Below are positions 1 to 7,686 of a stretch of DNA of 64,000 nucleotides, in pieces. The DNA lies in the NCBI RefSeq assembly GCF_030817415.1, contig NZ_JAUSZI010000002.1:10019501-10083500 (forward strand), written 5' to 3'. Position 1 is the stretch's first letter. Every line of letters begins with the position of its first letter. The DNA comes from Streptomyces umbrinus. GTDB taxonomy: Bacteria; Actinomycetota; Actinomycetes; Streptomycetales; Streptomycetaceae. The notes under the pieces were generated by a model. It saw nothing but the letters and a program-made list of their open reading frames with translations. It did not search any database and was not told where the DNA came from. The translations under genes and the position numbers were made by a program.

Positions 1-769
1 GCAGCGCTGCGGTGCCGCAGAACAGGCAGGCCACCGGGAAGACCAGCGGGGAGAGGAAGTCCTCCGTGTCGTTGCTCGGTTCGTCGGGGAAGCGTTCCAC
101 GACGAGTGTCATCTGGTCGCAGTCGGGGCACTGCACCGTGTGGTCGCGGAGCGGCTCGAGGCCGGCCCGCAGCCGCTGCATGCGCTTCTTCACGAAGCCG
201 CGGATCTGCGTCAAGCCGGCGCGGATGAGCGTCATGTCGAACCGGGTGGCCCGGCGTTCGGGTCTGTCCAGGTGCGGGAGCAGTTCCTCGTCGAGGAAGC
301 GGATGAGGAAGTCGAGCACCTCCGTGGCCTGGCTCTCCACTGCGCGGGCGTTGGCGGCCGGTCCGATCAGGCCGTAGTGCTGCAGCGCGTTGCGGCGCTC
401 GGCCAGCTTGCGGAGGGCCTTGCCGTCCTCGGCGGTGATGGCGACGCCGGCGATGTCCCGGAGCCGCCGCACGGTCTCGTCGGGGTCACAGCTCTTGAGG
501 GTGCCCTCTTCGAGTTGGGACCGCGTGGCGGTGCCGGGGTCCTTGAAGACCAGTGTCCAGTGCTCGCGCTGCAGCCGGGCCTTGAGGAGGACCTCGGCGC
601 CTGCGGCGAGGTGGAGAACGGCGTACTTGAGGGCCCGGGCACTGACCTGCTCGTCTCCCATCTCCAGGAGTTCGACCACACTGATCAGGTAGTCCAGGCC
701 GTTGGGGATCGGAGGGAAGTGCACCTCGCTGCCGGGGTGCTCAACGCTTCGGGTCGCCGGGTAGGACAT
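1..769 (-). CDS. HEPN-motif protein with C-terminal zinc ribbon (partial, runs off left edge)
   Basis: Reading from the ATG at 769 the frame stays open to base 1, so the C-terminus lies outside the window. The product is helical and contains the motif ERRNALQHYG near residue 135, which fits the HEPN RNase signature R-N-x3-H. Further on, CPDC and CLFC pairs suggest a zinc ribbon. It is clearly paralogous to the complete gene at 1452-2567: both share NGLDYL, KYAVLHL, EVLLKARL, EHW.LVF and EVLDFLI at matching positions. It starts 8 nt after the stop of the upstream gene (778-1350), so the two are probably co-transcribed. HEPN proteins are often RNases in defence or toxin systems; RNase activity here is inferred only from the motif. 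Confidence 0.75.
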   Translation of the reverse strand, partial: MSYPATRSVEHPGSEVHFPPIPNGLDYLISVVELLEMGDEQVSARALKYAVLHLAAGAEVLLKARLQREHWTLVFKDPGTATRSQLEEGTLKSCDPDETVRRLRDIAGVAITAEDGKALRKLAERRNALQHYGLIGPAANARAVESQATEVLDFLIRFLDEELLPHLDRPERRATRFDMTLIRAGLTQIRGFVKKRMQRLRAGLEPLRDHTVQCPDCDQMTLVVERFPDEPSNDTEDFLSPLVFPVACLFCGTAAL

Positions 770-777
770 GTGGGTGC

Positions 778-1350
778 TCACCGCGGGCCTCCGTCCGTCC
801 CGGTCCGCAGCGCTGCGGCCACGTCGGGCGGCAACTCCTGGCCGTAGCGGGTGAGTTCGCCGGCAAGCCGGGCTCGCTGCTCGGCGGGCCACGCGGCCAG
901 GGTGGCGGCAACCGACTCGCTGAACGGACGTGCTCGCTTCCGCTCGCGGATCGCCTCGTCGACGCGCGCATCGAGGTCGGGGTAGCCGACGCTGAGCAGG
1001 TCGATGGTGGTCAGCACCATGTACGCCAGCGAGTGCAGCTCCCAGTCGGTCTCCCGGCGGTGCGTGGTGTCGTCCTCGCGCAGGGCGAGGGTCTCGCGCA
1101 ACGGCTCGGCGTCCAGGACCAGTTGGGCCACGCCGTCCGCCGTCGGCGCCTGCTCAGGAGTGATGTGCTGGCCGACGCCGGCCAGCAGGCGGCGGGCGAG
1201 GTTGTGCAGGCCGTGGTCGTGCTCGGGGCCACCTGCGTCGGTGCGCTGCTCGCGGGTGTCGAGCGCGCTGCCAAGGCGGGCAGCCTGGTGGGTGAGCCGC
1301 GCGGCGAGGTCGGCGGCGGAGCGGGCCGGTGCGGGACGGGGCTCGGGCAT
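778..1350 (-). CDS. hypothetical protein between two HEPN paralogues
   Basis: I chose the ATG at 1350 (190 residues, beginning MPEPRPAPARS); an upstream in-frame start at 1410 is possible, but its extra residues look non-coding. The protein is mostly helical, charged, with no transmembrane segment and no motif I recognise. The middle contains WELHSLAYMVLTTIDLL, and the C-terminus contains a conserved-looking stretch ending in PPDVAAALR. It sits between two paralogous HEPN-motif genes on the same strand and ends 8 nt before the downstream one, so it may be a partner or regulator of these proteins (inference). Function unknown. Confidence 0.6.
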   Translation of the reverse strand: MPEPRPAPARSAADLAARLTHQAARLGSALDTREQRTDAGGPEHDHGLHNLARRLLAGVGQHITPEQAPTADGVAQLVLDAEPLRETLALREDDTTHRRETDWELHSLAYMVLTTIDLLSVGYPDLDARVDEAIRERKRARPFSESVAATLAAWPAEQRARLAGELTRYGQELPPDVAAALRTGTDGGPR

Positions 1351-1451
1351 GGCCAGGAGCCTAGCGGTGTCGCGGAGCGTCGCGATTTGTGCGCGACACC
1401 CGTCGCGCACACGGCAGTTGAAAGATCCCGCATCGGCTCAGGCGCCAGCGG

Positions 1452-2567
1452 TTAACCCTGTTCCTCGTCGTCGTAGTCCATGGGCTCCTCCAGCCCATAG
1501 CGGTCCTCCTCCACCGCGTTGTCCCAGCACCTTCCGCACAGGGCCTGATCGCTGTCGTCTGCGTGGTCGATTGGCCGTGAGCACCGATCGCAGGGCACGA
1601 AAGAAGGGAAAGCAACGGAGCACGCGAAGCAGAAGGGCACGCCCTTGTCAGGATTGCTGAATACCCGGACACCCCAGCCGAGGGTCCACTCCCGGCATTG
1701 CGGACAGGTGTTGAGCTCGCTGAGTTCGCCCCGGTCATCCGCCGGGAAGCAGTACAGCAGCTCCTTCTGCTCCCACAGGGTCGTGCAGAACCTGCATGTG
1801 GCAGAGACTGGCTCGCCGTCAGGACCTGCCGCCTCACCGAGCACCAGGGCGGTGTAGCCGCACTCGGGACATCCGATGGTCCGGTTCTCAGCGCCAGCTG
1901 TCGTCACCTCACCGCGGATGCGGTTGGTCCTCTTCCGGACGAAGACCTTGATGCTGGCCAGGCCGCCGCGCAGCCGGCGAAGCACCAGTCTTGCCTCGAT
2001 CTTCTCTCTGTCGCTGAGGTGAGGTAGGAGTTCGTGGTCGACGAAGTGGATCAGAAAGTCGAGGACTTCGCCCGCCCGGGTCTCGATCACGGGGGCCGGG
2101 GCGGTCATGCCGAAGTGCTGGAGCTGGTTGCGGTCCTCTTTCAGATGCTTGAGCGCCAGCTTTTCTTTATCCGAGATGCGTACGAGCGCGATGTTCTGCA
2201 AGCGGGTGACAGCATGGTCGATCGAGACGCTGGAGAGCGTGGCTTCATCGAGTGCCTTGCGAGTCGCCTGGTGGGGTTCGCTGAAGACGAGGCTCCAGTG
2301 CTCGGAGAGCAGTCGGGCCTTGAGGAGCACCTCCACGGCCGCGTGGAGGTGGAGCACGGCGTACTTCACGTCCTGTTCCGTCACCATCGACTCGTTCTTG
2401 CCGAGGTGGTCGACAACGCTCGCCAGGTAGTCCAGCCCGTTGCGCACGAGCGGAAAGTCGAGCTGGGCAGGAGCCGAGCGGGACTTGCGCCGTGGCCGCA
2501 TTTGCGCACTCATCCCCGTCGGCCTATCGGCGAGGGTGTTGTCCTGGAGCTCGTCGTCCGGCGTCAT
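1452..2567 (-). CDS. HEPN-motif protein with several zinc ribbons
   Basis: A complete 371-residue protein starting at the ATG at 2567, preceded by GGGGCGGG as a plausible ribosome binding site. The N-terminal half is helical and carries EDRNQLQHFG near residue 145, matching the HEPN R-N-x3-H signature. The C-terminal half has at least three Cys pairs typical of zinc ribbons: CPEC with CRFC, CPQC with CFAC, and CDRC with CGRC, ending in an acidic tail (DYDDEEQG). It is a paralogue of the partial gene at 1-769. From family knowledge, such proteins could be RNases tied to RNA recognition by the zinc ribbons; substrate and role are unknown. A following minus-strand gene (778-1350) lies about 100 bp away. 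Confidence 0.75.
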   Translation of the reverse strand: MTPDDELQDNTLADRPTGMSAQMRPRRKSRSAPAQLDFPLVRNGLDYLASVVDHLGKNESMVTEQDVKYAVLHLHAAVEVLLKARLLSEHWSLVFSEPHQATRKALDEATLSSVSIDHAVTRLQNIALVRISDKEKLALKHLKEDRNQLQHFGMTAPAPVIETRAGEVLDFLIHFVDHELLPHLSDREKIEARLVLRRLRGGLASIKVFVRKRTNRIRGEVTTAGAENRTIGCPECGYTALVLGEAAGPDGEPVSATCRFCTTLWEQKELLYCFPADDRGELSELNTCPQCREWTLGWGVRVFSNPDKGVPFCFACSVAFPSFVPCDRCSRPIDHADDSDQALCGRCWDNAVEEDRYGLEEPMDYDDEEQG

Positions 2568-2699
2568 CGTCCCGCCCCTTCATCGCTCTGGCCGTCATGA
2601 TGCTCGCCTGCTGGTACGGCGTCAGTTCCGGTCGAGGATCCGTCGTCGCCCCGATCGGCGCCTACCCGCGGCCCTCGGCTGAACGTCGTACGCACCATC

Positions 2700-3140
2700 A
2701 TGGAGTGCGTGAGCCACCATGACCTCGTCCTTGCCGCCGCCCAAGCCGCCGGCCCCTGCCCGCCCGGTGAAGAGCCGCAGTGGCAGGTCCGTGTCCGCGC
2801 CCTCTCGGTCGATCTGTTCGTGCTCGGCGACACCGTCGGACGTGACCTCGAGCGCCTCGCGGCCGCCGTGTCCTCGTCTACAAGGACATGGAGACCCTCG
2901 CCTCCAACCCCATGCACAAGGTCCGCGTGGCTGTCCACCTCATGGACCTGGGTCCCGAACTGGAGGCGATCGGCGAGGACGAGGCGACGCGTCCTGGCCG
3001 CACTGCCCGGGGCGTGACGCCCGACTGGTGCGCCGGTTCCCCAGTGGGCAGGGTGATTGCATGGACCTCACCCAGAGCACCGCTCCGGTCGAGCATTGCC
3101 CGGGCCAGCTTGAGCTGTTCGTGATGCGCACCGTCAGCAC
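2700..3140 (+). pseudogene. frameshifted small gene relic
   Basis: No single frame is convincing, but protein-like sequence moves through three frames. It starts at ATG 2700 (MECVSHHDLVLAAAQAAG, then VDLFVLGDTVGRDLERL), shifts near 2870 to give YKDMETLASNPMHKVRVAVH and MDLGPELEAIGEDE, and shifts again near 2990 to give ARLVRRFPSGQGDCMDLTQS. I read this as one decayed plus-strand gene of about 140 residues with two frameshifts. I do not recognise the family. The bases from 3140 to 3220 hold nothing I can support. Confidence 0.45.
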
Positions 3141-3221
3141 CGGAACAGACTGCCGACGTGACGAAAAGACCCCCCACCTGCGCCGAGATCACAGGGCGCC
3201 GGTCGGGCGGAATGCCTACAG

Positions 3222-3464
3222 TCAGGACATGACAGAGCCGACTGCTGGAACCCCTACCGACGACGAGCTCCCGCGGCTCGTCGGAGCGGTAGCGGTGGAA
3301 TCCGCCCGTGCTGAATGGGCCTCGGCAGCGACGGAGGTGGCGGGAGCCGTCCCCATCGAGGGGGCGGCCGTCTCCTGCTCGGCGAGCAGGGCGGCCACCT
3401 CGCGCGCCGGAGCGTCGTCGCTCTCGACGTCAGAGAGATCGGTTCGTTCCTGCATGATCGTCAT
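3222..3464 (-). CDS. small hypothetical protein coupled to methylase gene
   Basis: An 80-residue product starting at the ATG at 3464 (MTIMQERTDLSDVESDDAP). The start overlaps the stop of the methylase-like gene by 4 nt (ATGA), which decides the start in preference to an upstream one at 3605. The N-terminus is acidic and the rest is rich in Ala, Ser and Thr (low complexity), so the protein is probably disordered. It is the last gene of a five-gene overlapping run starting at the serine recombinase. Function unknown. Confidence 0.5.
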   Translation of the reverse strand: MTIMQERTDLSDVESDDAPAREVAALLAEQETAAPSMGTAPATSVAAEAHSARADSTATAPTSRGSSSSVGVPAVGSVMS

Positions 3465-4219
3465 CGCTGCACCTCCACAGCAGCAGCGGGTTCTTCGGTG
3501 GTCTCCTGACGCGACGCGATGATCAGCCGCCGTGATCCACGGACGGCCTGACCCAGCCTGAGCTTCGGGTCCCAACCGCCCAGGACATGAGCGGGGGTGG
3601 GCCACGCGTCGAACGTCTCCAGCGTGAGGATGTCGCGACGGCGCACCACCGCGGGGATGTGCAGCAGCGTCAGATGGACGTAGATCATGTGCATGGCCTG
3701 CGGTGCTATGTCCTCCGCCGTCACATGCAGCTGCGTCTGTGGGTTCAGGCCGTGCTCCAGCATCGCCTGCGACAGGGCGATAATGAACGCGCCCGCGCCG
3801 CAGGTGGGCTCGTACAGATCCGCGAAACCGCGCGTGTTCACCTGCTCGACCACCGAGTCGATCTGCATCTCGGCCATCATCTGGGCGATGTCGTAGGGCG
3901 TGTAGTACTGGCCGAGCCGCTCGTTGCCGAGCTCCAACTCCATGTAGAGGCGGCCGAGCACGTCGCAGGGTTTGCGCTGCATCTCCATGGTCACCAGCGC
4001 CAGGGCCTCAGCGAAGCGGTCCAGCTCTGTTCTGCTGTAGCGGCCGGCGATCTGGAGGTACTGCCCTTCGCGCGCTTCCCAGGCCTCGCTCCCGCGGACG
4101 TCCACGGCGTTGCGCAGAGCCAGCGCTGCCATCTCGACGAAGTTGTCGAAGACTTCGCTCATCCGCTTCGCGCCGGTGTTCGCCGCCAAGAGCTTCACGA
4201 TCTCCCGGTAGCTGCTCAT
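3461..4219 (-). CDS. N-6 DNA methylase-like protein lacking a visible NPPY motif
   Basis: A 252-residue protein resembling the core of type I restriction-modification methylases (HsdM/N-6 adenine family). The SAM-binding motif I is clear (YEPTCGAGAFI, about residue 136), preceded by GQYYTPYDIAQMM, typical just before motif I. Downstream I find the usual HMIYVHLTLLHIPA segment, but the catalytic NPPY/F motif is absent; in its place lies ETFDAWPTPAHVLGGWD. The protein is about half the length of a full HsdM, and no specificity or restriction subunit is nearby. It may be a SAM-binding protein that is catalytically inactive or works differently. It overlaps its neighbours on both sides by 4 nt in the recombinase operon. 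Confidence 0.75.
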   Translation of the reverse strand: MSSYREIVKLLAANTGAKRMSEVFDNFVEMAALALRNAVDVRGSEAWEAREGQYLQIAGRYSRTELDRFAEALALVTMEMQRKPCDVLGRLYMELELGNERLGQYYTPYDIAQMMAEMQIDSVVEQVNTRGFADLYEPTCGAGAFIIALSQAMLEHGLNPQTQLHVTAEDIAPQAMHMIYVHLTLLHIPAVVRRRDILTLETFDAWPTPAHVLGGWDPKLRLGQAVRGSRRLIIASRQETTEEPAAAVEVQR

Positions 4220-4356
4220 GCGCTCGGCACCACAGCAACCGGAGCCTCGGAGGTCCGGACGACACGGTGGACTTCCGGATCGAAAGGAAAGACGTGCAGG
4301 TTCCAGGAACTTTGAGCGGCGGGCCGCAGGAACCCGTACGGGCGTACGTGAGTCAT
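4216..4356 (-). CDS. 46-residue protein in the recombinase-methylase operon
   Basis: The ATG at 4356 overlaps the stop of the upstream 130-residue gene (ATGA), and its own stop overlaps the ATG of the methylase gene (ATGA). This double overlap is the main support. The product begins MTHVRPYGFLRPAAQ and contains WNLHVFPFDPEVHRVV, with no low-complexity sequence and no membrane segment. I do not recognise it. Confidence 0.55.
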   Translation of the reverse strand: MTHVRPYGFLRPAAQSSWNLHVFPFDPEVHRVVRTSEAPVAVVPSA

Positions 4357-4745
4357 ACGGTGCCCTCGGCTGTCGTGGCTGATTCCGCAGGAGGCTGTGA
4401 GTCGTCCTTCTTCGCCTGCTCGGCGAGGATCTGTTTCACCTGCCAGGCCGGTGCCCGTGTTGCCAGGGCGATGTCACGCCGCGTGGTACGCCGCAGAGCC
4501 AGGGCGTGCACCGCGGCGCGCAGGGCCTGTTCGCGTGCGTCGTCGGCGGCCCGGAGCGTCTCCAGCTCCGGTGTCACCGGGATGAGCGTGACCTCGGCGC
4601 TTACGCCGACGAGTTCGAGTCCCTGCGCGACGTTCGCCTCGGTCGCCCTCAGCGTCCGCCCGTGTGCGTACACCCCGTGCTCGGCAAGGTGCGTTGCCCA
4701 GGCCCGGCCGTGCCGGTGGGCCTGGCCCTCGATGGTCTCGCTCAC
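4353..4745 (-). CDS. small helical protein downstream of serine recombinase
   Basis: A 130-residue product starting at a GTG at 4745 whose GTGA overlaps the recombinase stop, which fixes the start. The protein is helical and charged. The second half contains TTRRDIALATRAPAWQVKQI, which reads like a helix-turn-helix (inference from the pattern only). It could be a DNA-binding accessory such as a directionality factor for the recombinase, given its position, but nothing in the sequence proves that. Confidence 0.65.
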   Translation of the reverse strand: MSETIEGQAHRHGRAWATHLAEHGVYAHGRTLRATEANVAQGLELVGVSAEVTLIPVTPELETLRAADDAREQALRAAVHALALRRTTRRDIALATRAPAWQVKQILAEQAKKDDSQPPAESATTAEGTV

Positions 4746-5956
4746 GCCGCGCTCCCCATGTCCTCGATGACCTGCTGGACGAGCGTGTCCGGCACCGGGG
4801 AGGGCAGGACGATCTGCCGGGTCCCGATCCGGTAAAGCGTGTGTGTGGCGTTGCTGCTGACCGCGGTGACGGTGAGCCCGAGCCGGGAGGCCGCGGCCCG
4901 GATCCGCAGCAGCGGGCCGCCTTCGACGCCCGCTCGCAGTCCCGCGGTGACCTCCTGGGCCTGCATCCACTCCTCCAGGCTCACCACCGGCTTGTGCACG
5001 ACCTTCGGCGACCACACCCACTGGGAAATGGGATTGCGCCGCGAGAACCCGGCGCGGCCGGTGCGGCTCGCCCGCCGGTTGTACACCTGATATCCCGTCA
5101 GCTTTGGGTTCGAGACCAGACCCTCGACCCTGTTGTAGGTCCACTCACCCTCGATCGGGTAACGGTCGGGCTCCGCCTTGAGGATCGCGACGATGTCCGG
5201 GCCCTTCAGGTGCTCCTCGCGCCGGAGGCGGCACAGCTCCCGGGCGGCGTCGAACCGGCGTGAGTCGGGGTGCGGAGCGAGTTTCTTCTTCGGCCGATCC
5301 GCGCCGAAGCGTCCCTTCTCCCGTGCCGGGGCGTTCTCGTCGATCAGCGTGATGTACGGGTACGGCGCATAGCCGTGGTTCCAGCCGTTGATGGCGTGCT
5401 GGATCTGCCCGCCCATCGACATCTCGTTCAGGACGGTGCGGTAGACCTCCGCCTCGACCTGGCCGTAGCGGCGGCTGCGTAGCTGGCCGGACTTGGTGCC
5501 ACCGACCGGCTCGTTGGCGTACACCACCTCTGCCCCGAGGCGCTCCAGCTCGTGCTCCACGGTGAGGCTGGTCAGCATGGCGCGTGCCATGCGGTCGGAG
5601 CGCTCGGCCAGGACGTGGGTGACACCCAGCTGCTCGGCACGGTCCACGAGGTCCTGGAGTCCGCCGTCCCGGGGGGTCGGTACGGCGAGCGCGTCGTACA
5701 TCTCCTGCGGCCCGAGGCCCCGCAGGTCCGGGGGCAGCATCCCGGACTCGACGTCCCAGAAGTACGCGACGAACTCCTCGCCCTCCTCCAGGCGTTCGGA
5801 GGCAAGGACCACCTGCCGCGGGATGGACGAGGCAGGGTTCTGGTGGTCCTTGGTGGAGACACGGCCGAGGAACACCGCGCGGCGAGGACGCGCGTCGGCC
5901 TGCCGGTAGTTCGGCAGGTGACTGAGGTCGATGGGCGGGGCGAACGGGTTGGTCAT
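4742..5956 (-). CDS. serine recombinase
   Basis: A 404-residue site-specific recombinase. I chose the ATG at 5956 (MTNPFAPPIDL) because the 24 residues encoded upstream belong to a decayed gene. The catalytic domain has FLGRVSTKDHQ near residue 34, with the nucleophilic serine, followed by a resolvase-like core including ERSDRMARAM and VYANEPVGGT. A recombinase domain follows (IQHAINGWNHGYAPYPY, then LTGYQVYNRRASR). At 404 residues it is shorter than many large serine integrases, with little room for the zinc-ribbon and coiled-coil segment. It heads a run of 4-nt-overlapping genes, including the methylase. It may integrate an element or resolve plasmid multimers; no attachment site could be identified. 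Confidence 0.9.
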   Translation of the reverse strand: MTNPFAPPIDLSHLPNYRQADARPRRAVFLGRVSTKDHQNPASSIPRQVVLASERLEEGEEFVAYFWDVESGMLPPDLRGLGPQEMYDALAVPTPRDGGLQDLVDRAEQLGVTHVLAERSDRMARAMLTSLTVEHELERLGAEVVYANEPVGGTKSGQLRSRRYGQVEAEVYRTVLNEMSMGGQIQHAINGWNHGYAPYPYITLIDENAPAREKGRFGADRPKKKLAPHPDSRRFDAARELCRLRREEHLKGPDIVAILKAEPDRYPIEGEWTYNRVEGLVSNPKLTGYQVYNRRASRTGRAGFSRRNPISQWVWSPKVVHKPVVSLEEWMQAQEVTAGLRAGVEGGPLLRIRAAASRLGLTVTAVSSNATHTLYRIGTRQIVLPSPVPDTLVQQVIEDMGSAA

Positions 5957-6039
5957 GACGTTCCTACGGACTCGGAGCGGACAGTGGTGTTCTGCTGGGG
6001 CCCCGGCGGCCCCTCGAGGGGCGTTCACCGTGCGGCGTG

Positions 6040-6380
6040 CTCGTTGTGGAGGGTGGCGGCCTTCTTCCAGCAGGCCTCGCGCGATCGTCTCTGGCGTGAC
6101 GGCCCGCTCGTCCTTGAGGGTGACGTCGTAGGGGTGCAGGAGCCGGGCGAGCGGGACGTGGCCGTGGAGCGCGGAGGATGAAGATCAGCGCGGGGTCGGA
6201 CAGGGCGTCCGCAGCACCGCGCAGGGACCGGTGGTAGTCGCCGATGTAGAGCTCCCCAGCCGGGTAGCCCGGAAGCGGGCTGCCGTACTCGTTGACGCCC
6301 GGGTCCGGCAACTTCCTCTCTCCGCAGGCGAAGGCGCGCGGCTTCCAGGAATCCTGGGCACACGGGTTGGCAGCGGCGGA
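6040..6380 (-). pseudogene. YaaA/DUF6884-like protein relic with frameshift
   Basis: On the minus strand, just after the stop of the gene ending at 6381, the same frame continues as SWKPRAFACGERKLPDPG, then AGELYIGDYHRSLRGAADAL and SDPALIFI. After one frameshift near 6178 it continues as ALHGHVPLARLLHPYDVTLK and DERAVTPETIARG. The order (C-G-x-x-K-L, a Tyr-rich stretch, a helix, a beta strand followed by S/A-L-H-G, then PYD) matches DUF6884/YaaA-like proteins. It has no start codon of its own after the stop and one internal frameshift, so it is most likely a relic directly upstream of the recombinase. Confidence 0.6.
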
Positions 6381-7097
6381 TCAAACGTCACCGGGTGCGT
6401 CCAGGTGAACGGGACAAGGCCCGAAGCCTGTGCCATGGCTGGCCGGGTGAACGTGTCGACGGCCGGAGAGGGTGCAAGCGGTCTTTGGGTCCTCGTTGCA
6501 GAACTCCACGCAGGTGCAGTCCTGGACCTCATCCAAGGAACTGCCGGAGTCGGGGACCCGAGGTGAGCACCGGTGGCGGTCGGCCATGAGATCGAGGCGG
6601 GCCAGCGTCCACCCCTGCCCCTCGCGTCCAGCCTGGGTGGTGATGGCGCCGCACTTCGTGCACCGTAGCCCCTCGGCCACCTGGCAGTTGTCGCTGAGCG
6701 CGGAGTTGACGACCTCGAAGTCATCCCGAGGGACTGCCTCGGGCTCACCCACAGAGGCGGTCTCGGCGCCGCCGGTGAGGAACTCCAGGAGTTCCAGGGG
6801 CAGGGCAACCTCGTACCCGCGCTGGTGAACACTACGGATGGCAGCGCCAACCCCATCGGTGACAGCAGAGCGGAGACAGCCGTTGGTGGCGGCGGGATCG
6901 CGCTCCTCGCCCTCCGGTTCGCTGTACCCGTCCCAGGGAGCCGGCAAGCACTCGATGCCACCTGCCGTAAGGATCTCGTCCAAGCGCTCCCAGAGCCTGC
7001 GCACCGGGTTCGTCTCGGGCAGTTCGCGGATGGCCTCAGTCATCAAGACGTGCAGCTCATCCGTGCCCAGTTCGTCAAAGGCGGGTTCCGTGATCAC
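6381..7097 (-). CDS. hypothetical Cys-rich protein
   Basis: A 238-residue protein starting at a GTG at 7097 with AGGAGAAG just upstream. The N-terminal half is acidic and helical (ELHVLMTEAIRELPETNPVR). From about residue 135 there are clustered cysteines and histidines (LRCTKCGAITTQAG, then CTCVEFCNEDPKTACTLSG, then HVHPASHGTGFGPCPVH) that could bind zinc. It belongs to the parR-parM transcription unit direction, 49 bp after the 137-residue gene. I do not recognise the family. Confidence 0.7.
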   Translation of the reverse strand: MITEPAFDELGTDELHVLMTEAIRELPETNPVRRLWERLDEILTAGGIECLPAPWDGYSEPEGEERDPAATNGCLRSAVTDGVGAAIRSVHQRGYEVALPLELLEFLTGGAETASVGEPEAVPRDDFEVVNSALSDNCQVAEGLRCTKCGAITTQAGREGQGWTLARLDLMADRHRCSPRVPDSGSSLDEVQDCTCVEFCNEDPKTACTLSGRRHVHPASHGTGFGPCPVHLDAPGDV

Positions 7098-7145
7098 GTC
7101 TCTTCTCCTGGGCGTGGATGGTGAATTGGATCGTGTCGGCGGTAG

Positions 7146-7559
7146 TCAGTCGGTGACGCGGTAGGGATGACCAACCTGCGGCCAGTCCCCGTCGGCGGTG
7201 ACGTTGTGCGGCCACCGGCACGGGACGGTCTCGATGTGCACGCCGGAATGCTCCTCACAGCGGACCCGGTTGTTCGGGGTGACGTCGGGGAGCGGGACCG
7301 GGATGACCACGGTCGGCACGGACCCGAGTTCGGCTTCGTCGTCCGCGTGCTGCTCCAGGGCGGCAGAGAGTGCGGTGTCGCGGATGTTGAGAGTCTGGGT
7401 CTCGCCATCGTGGTGGGTGACGAGGGCGGTGTCCTCGTAGCTGATCCAGCCCGAGTCGTCCCTGGTCGGTTCGACCGTGACGGAAGTGACGGCCTTGCCG
7501 GTGGATTCACGGTGCTGGAGGGCTTCAACGGCCGCGGATGTGAGCTTGCTGATTTCCAT
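7146..7559 (-). CDS. hypothetical protein in the par gene run
   Basis: A 137-residue protein. I chose the ATG at 7559 (MEISKLTSAAVEALQHRE) because GGGAGAA sits the right distance upstream; the in-frame start at 7598 would overlap the tiny preceding gene. The middle contains TALVTHHDGETQTLNIRDTA and the C-terminus has two Cys-His pairs (RCEEHSGVHIETVPCRWPHN), which could bind a metal. It lies between parM and the Cys-rich 238-residue gene on the same strand. Function unknown. Confidence 0.65.
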   Translation of the reverse strand: MEISKLTSAAVEALQHRESTGKAVTSVTVEPTRDDSGWISYEDTALVTHHDGETQTLNIRDTALSAALEQHADDEAELGSVPTVVIPVPLPDVTPNNRVRCEEHSGVHIETVPCRWPHNVTADGDWPQVGHPYRVTD

Positions 7560-7581
7560 GCCCAGTTCTCCCGTCTTGCAG

Positions 7582-7686
7582 TCAGACGGTGAGCTCAACG
7601 TGAGCGAAGGTCACGGTCTCGCCGAGGACGAAGTCGCCGGTCTTCCCGGCCTCGGCCTTCGAGGTCGCATCCAGTGCCTCACACAT
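7582..7686 (-). CDS. 34-residue protein coupled to parM
   Basis: The ATG at 7686 shares its A with the parM stop (TGATG), so translation is probably coupled. The product starts MCEALDATSKAEAGKTGDF and ends in a strand-like segment (VTFAHVELTV). It is too small to classify. Support comes from the stop-start overlap and the well-behaved codon use. Confidence 0.45.
   Translation of the reverse strand: MCEALDATSKAEAGKTGDFVLGETVTFAHVELTV

Noticed and set aside
3461..4219. Complete restriction-modification system
   Set aside because: Only a short methylase-like protein without NPPY is present, with no specificity or nuclease subunit; the HsdM fragment at 54797 is a 40-residue relic far away.
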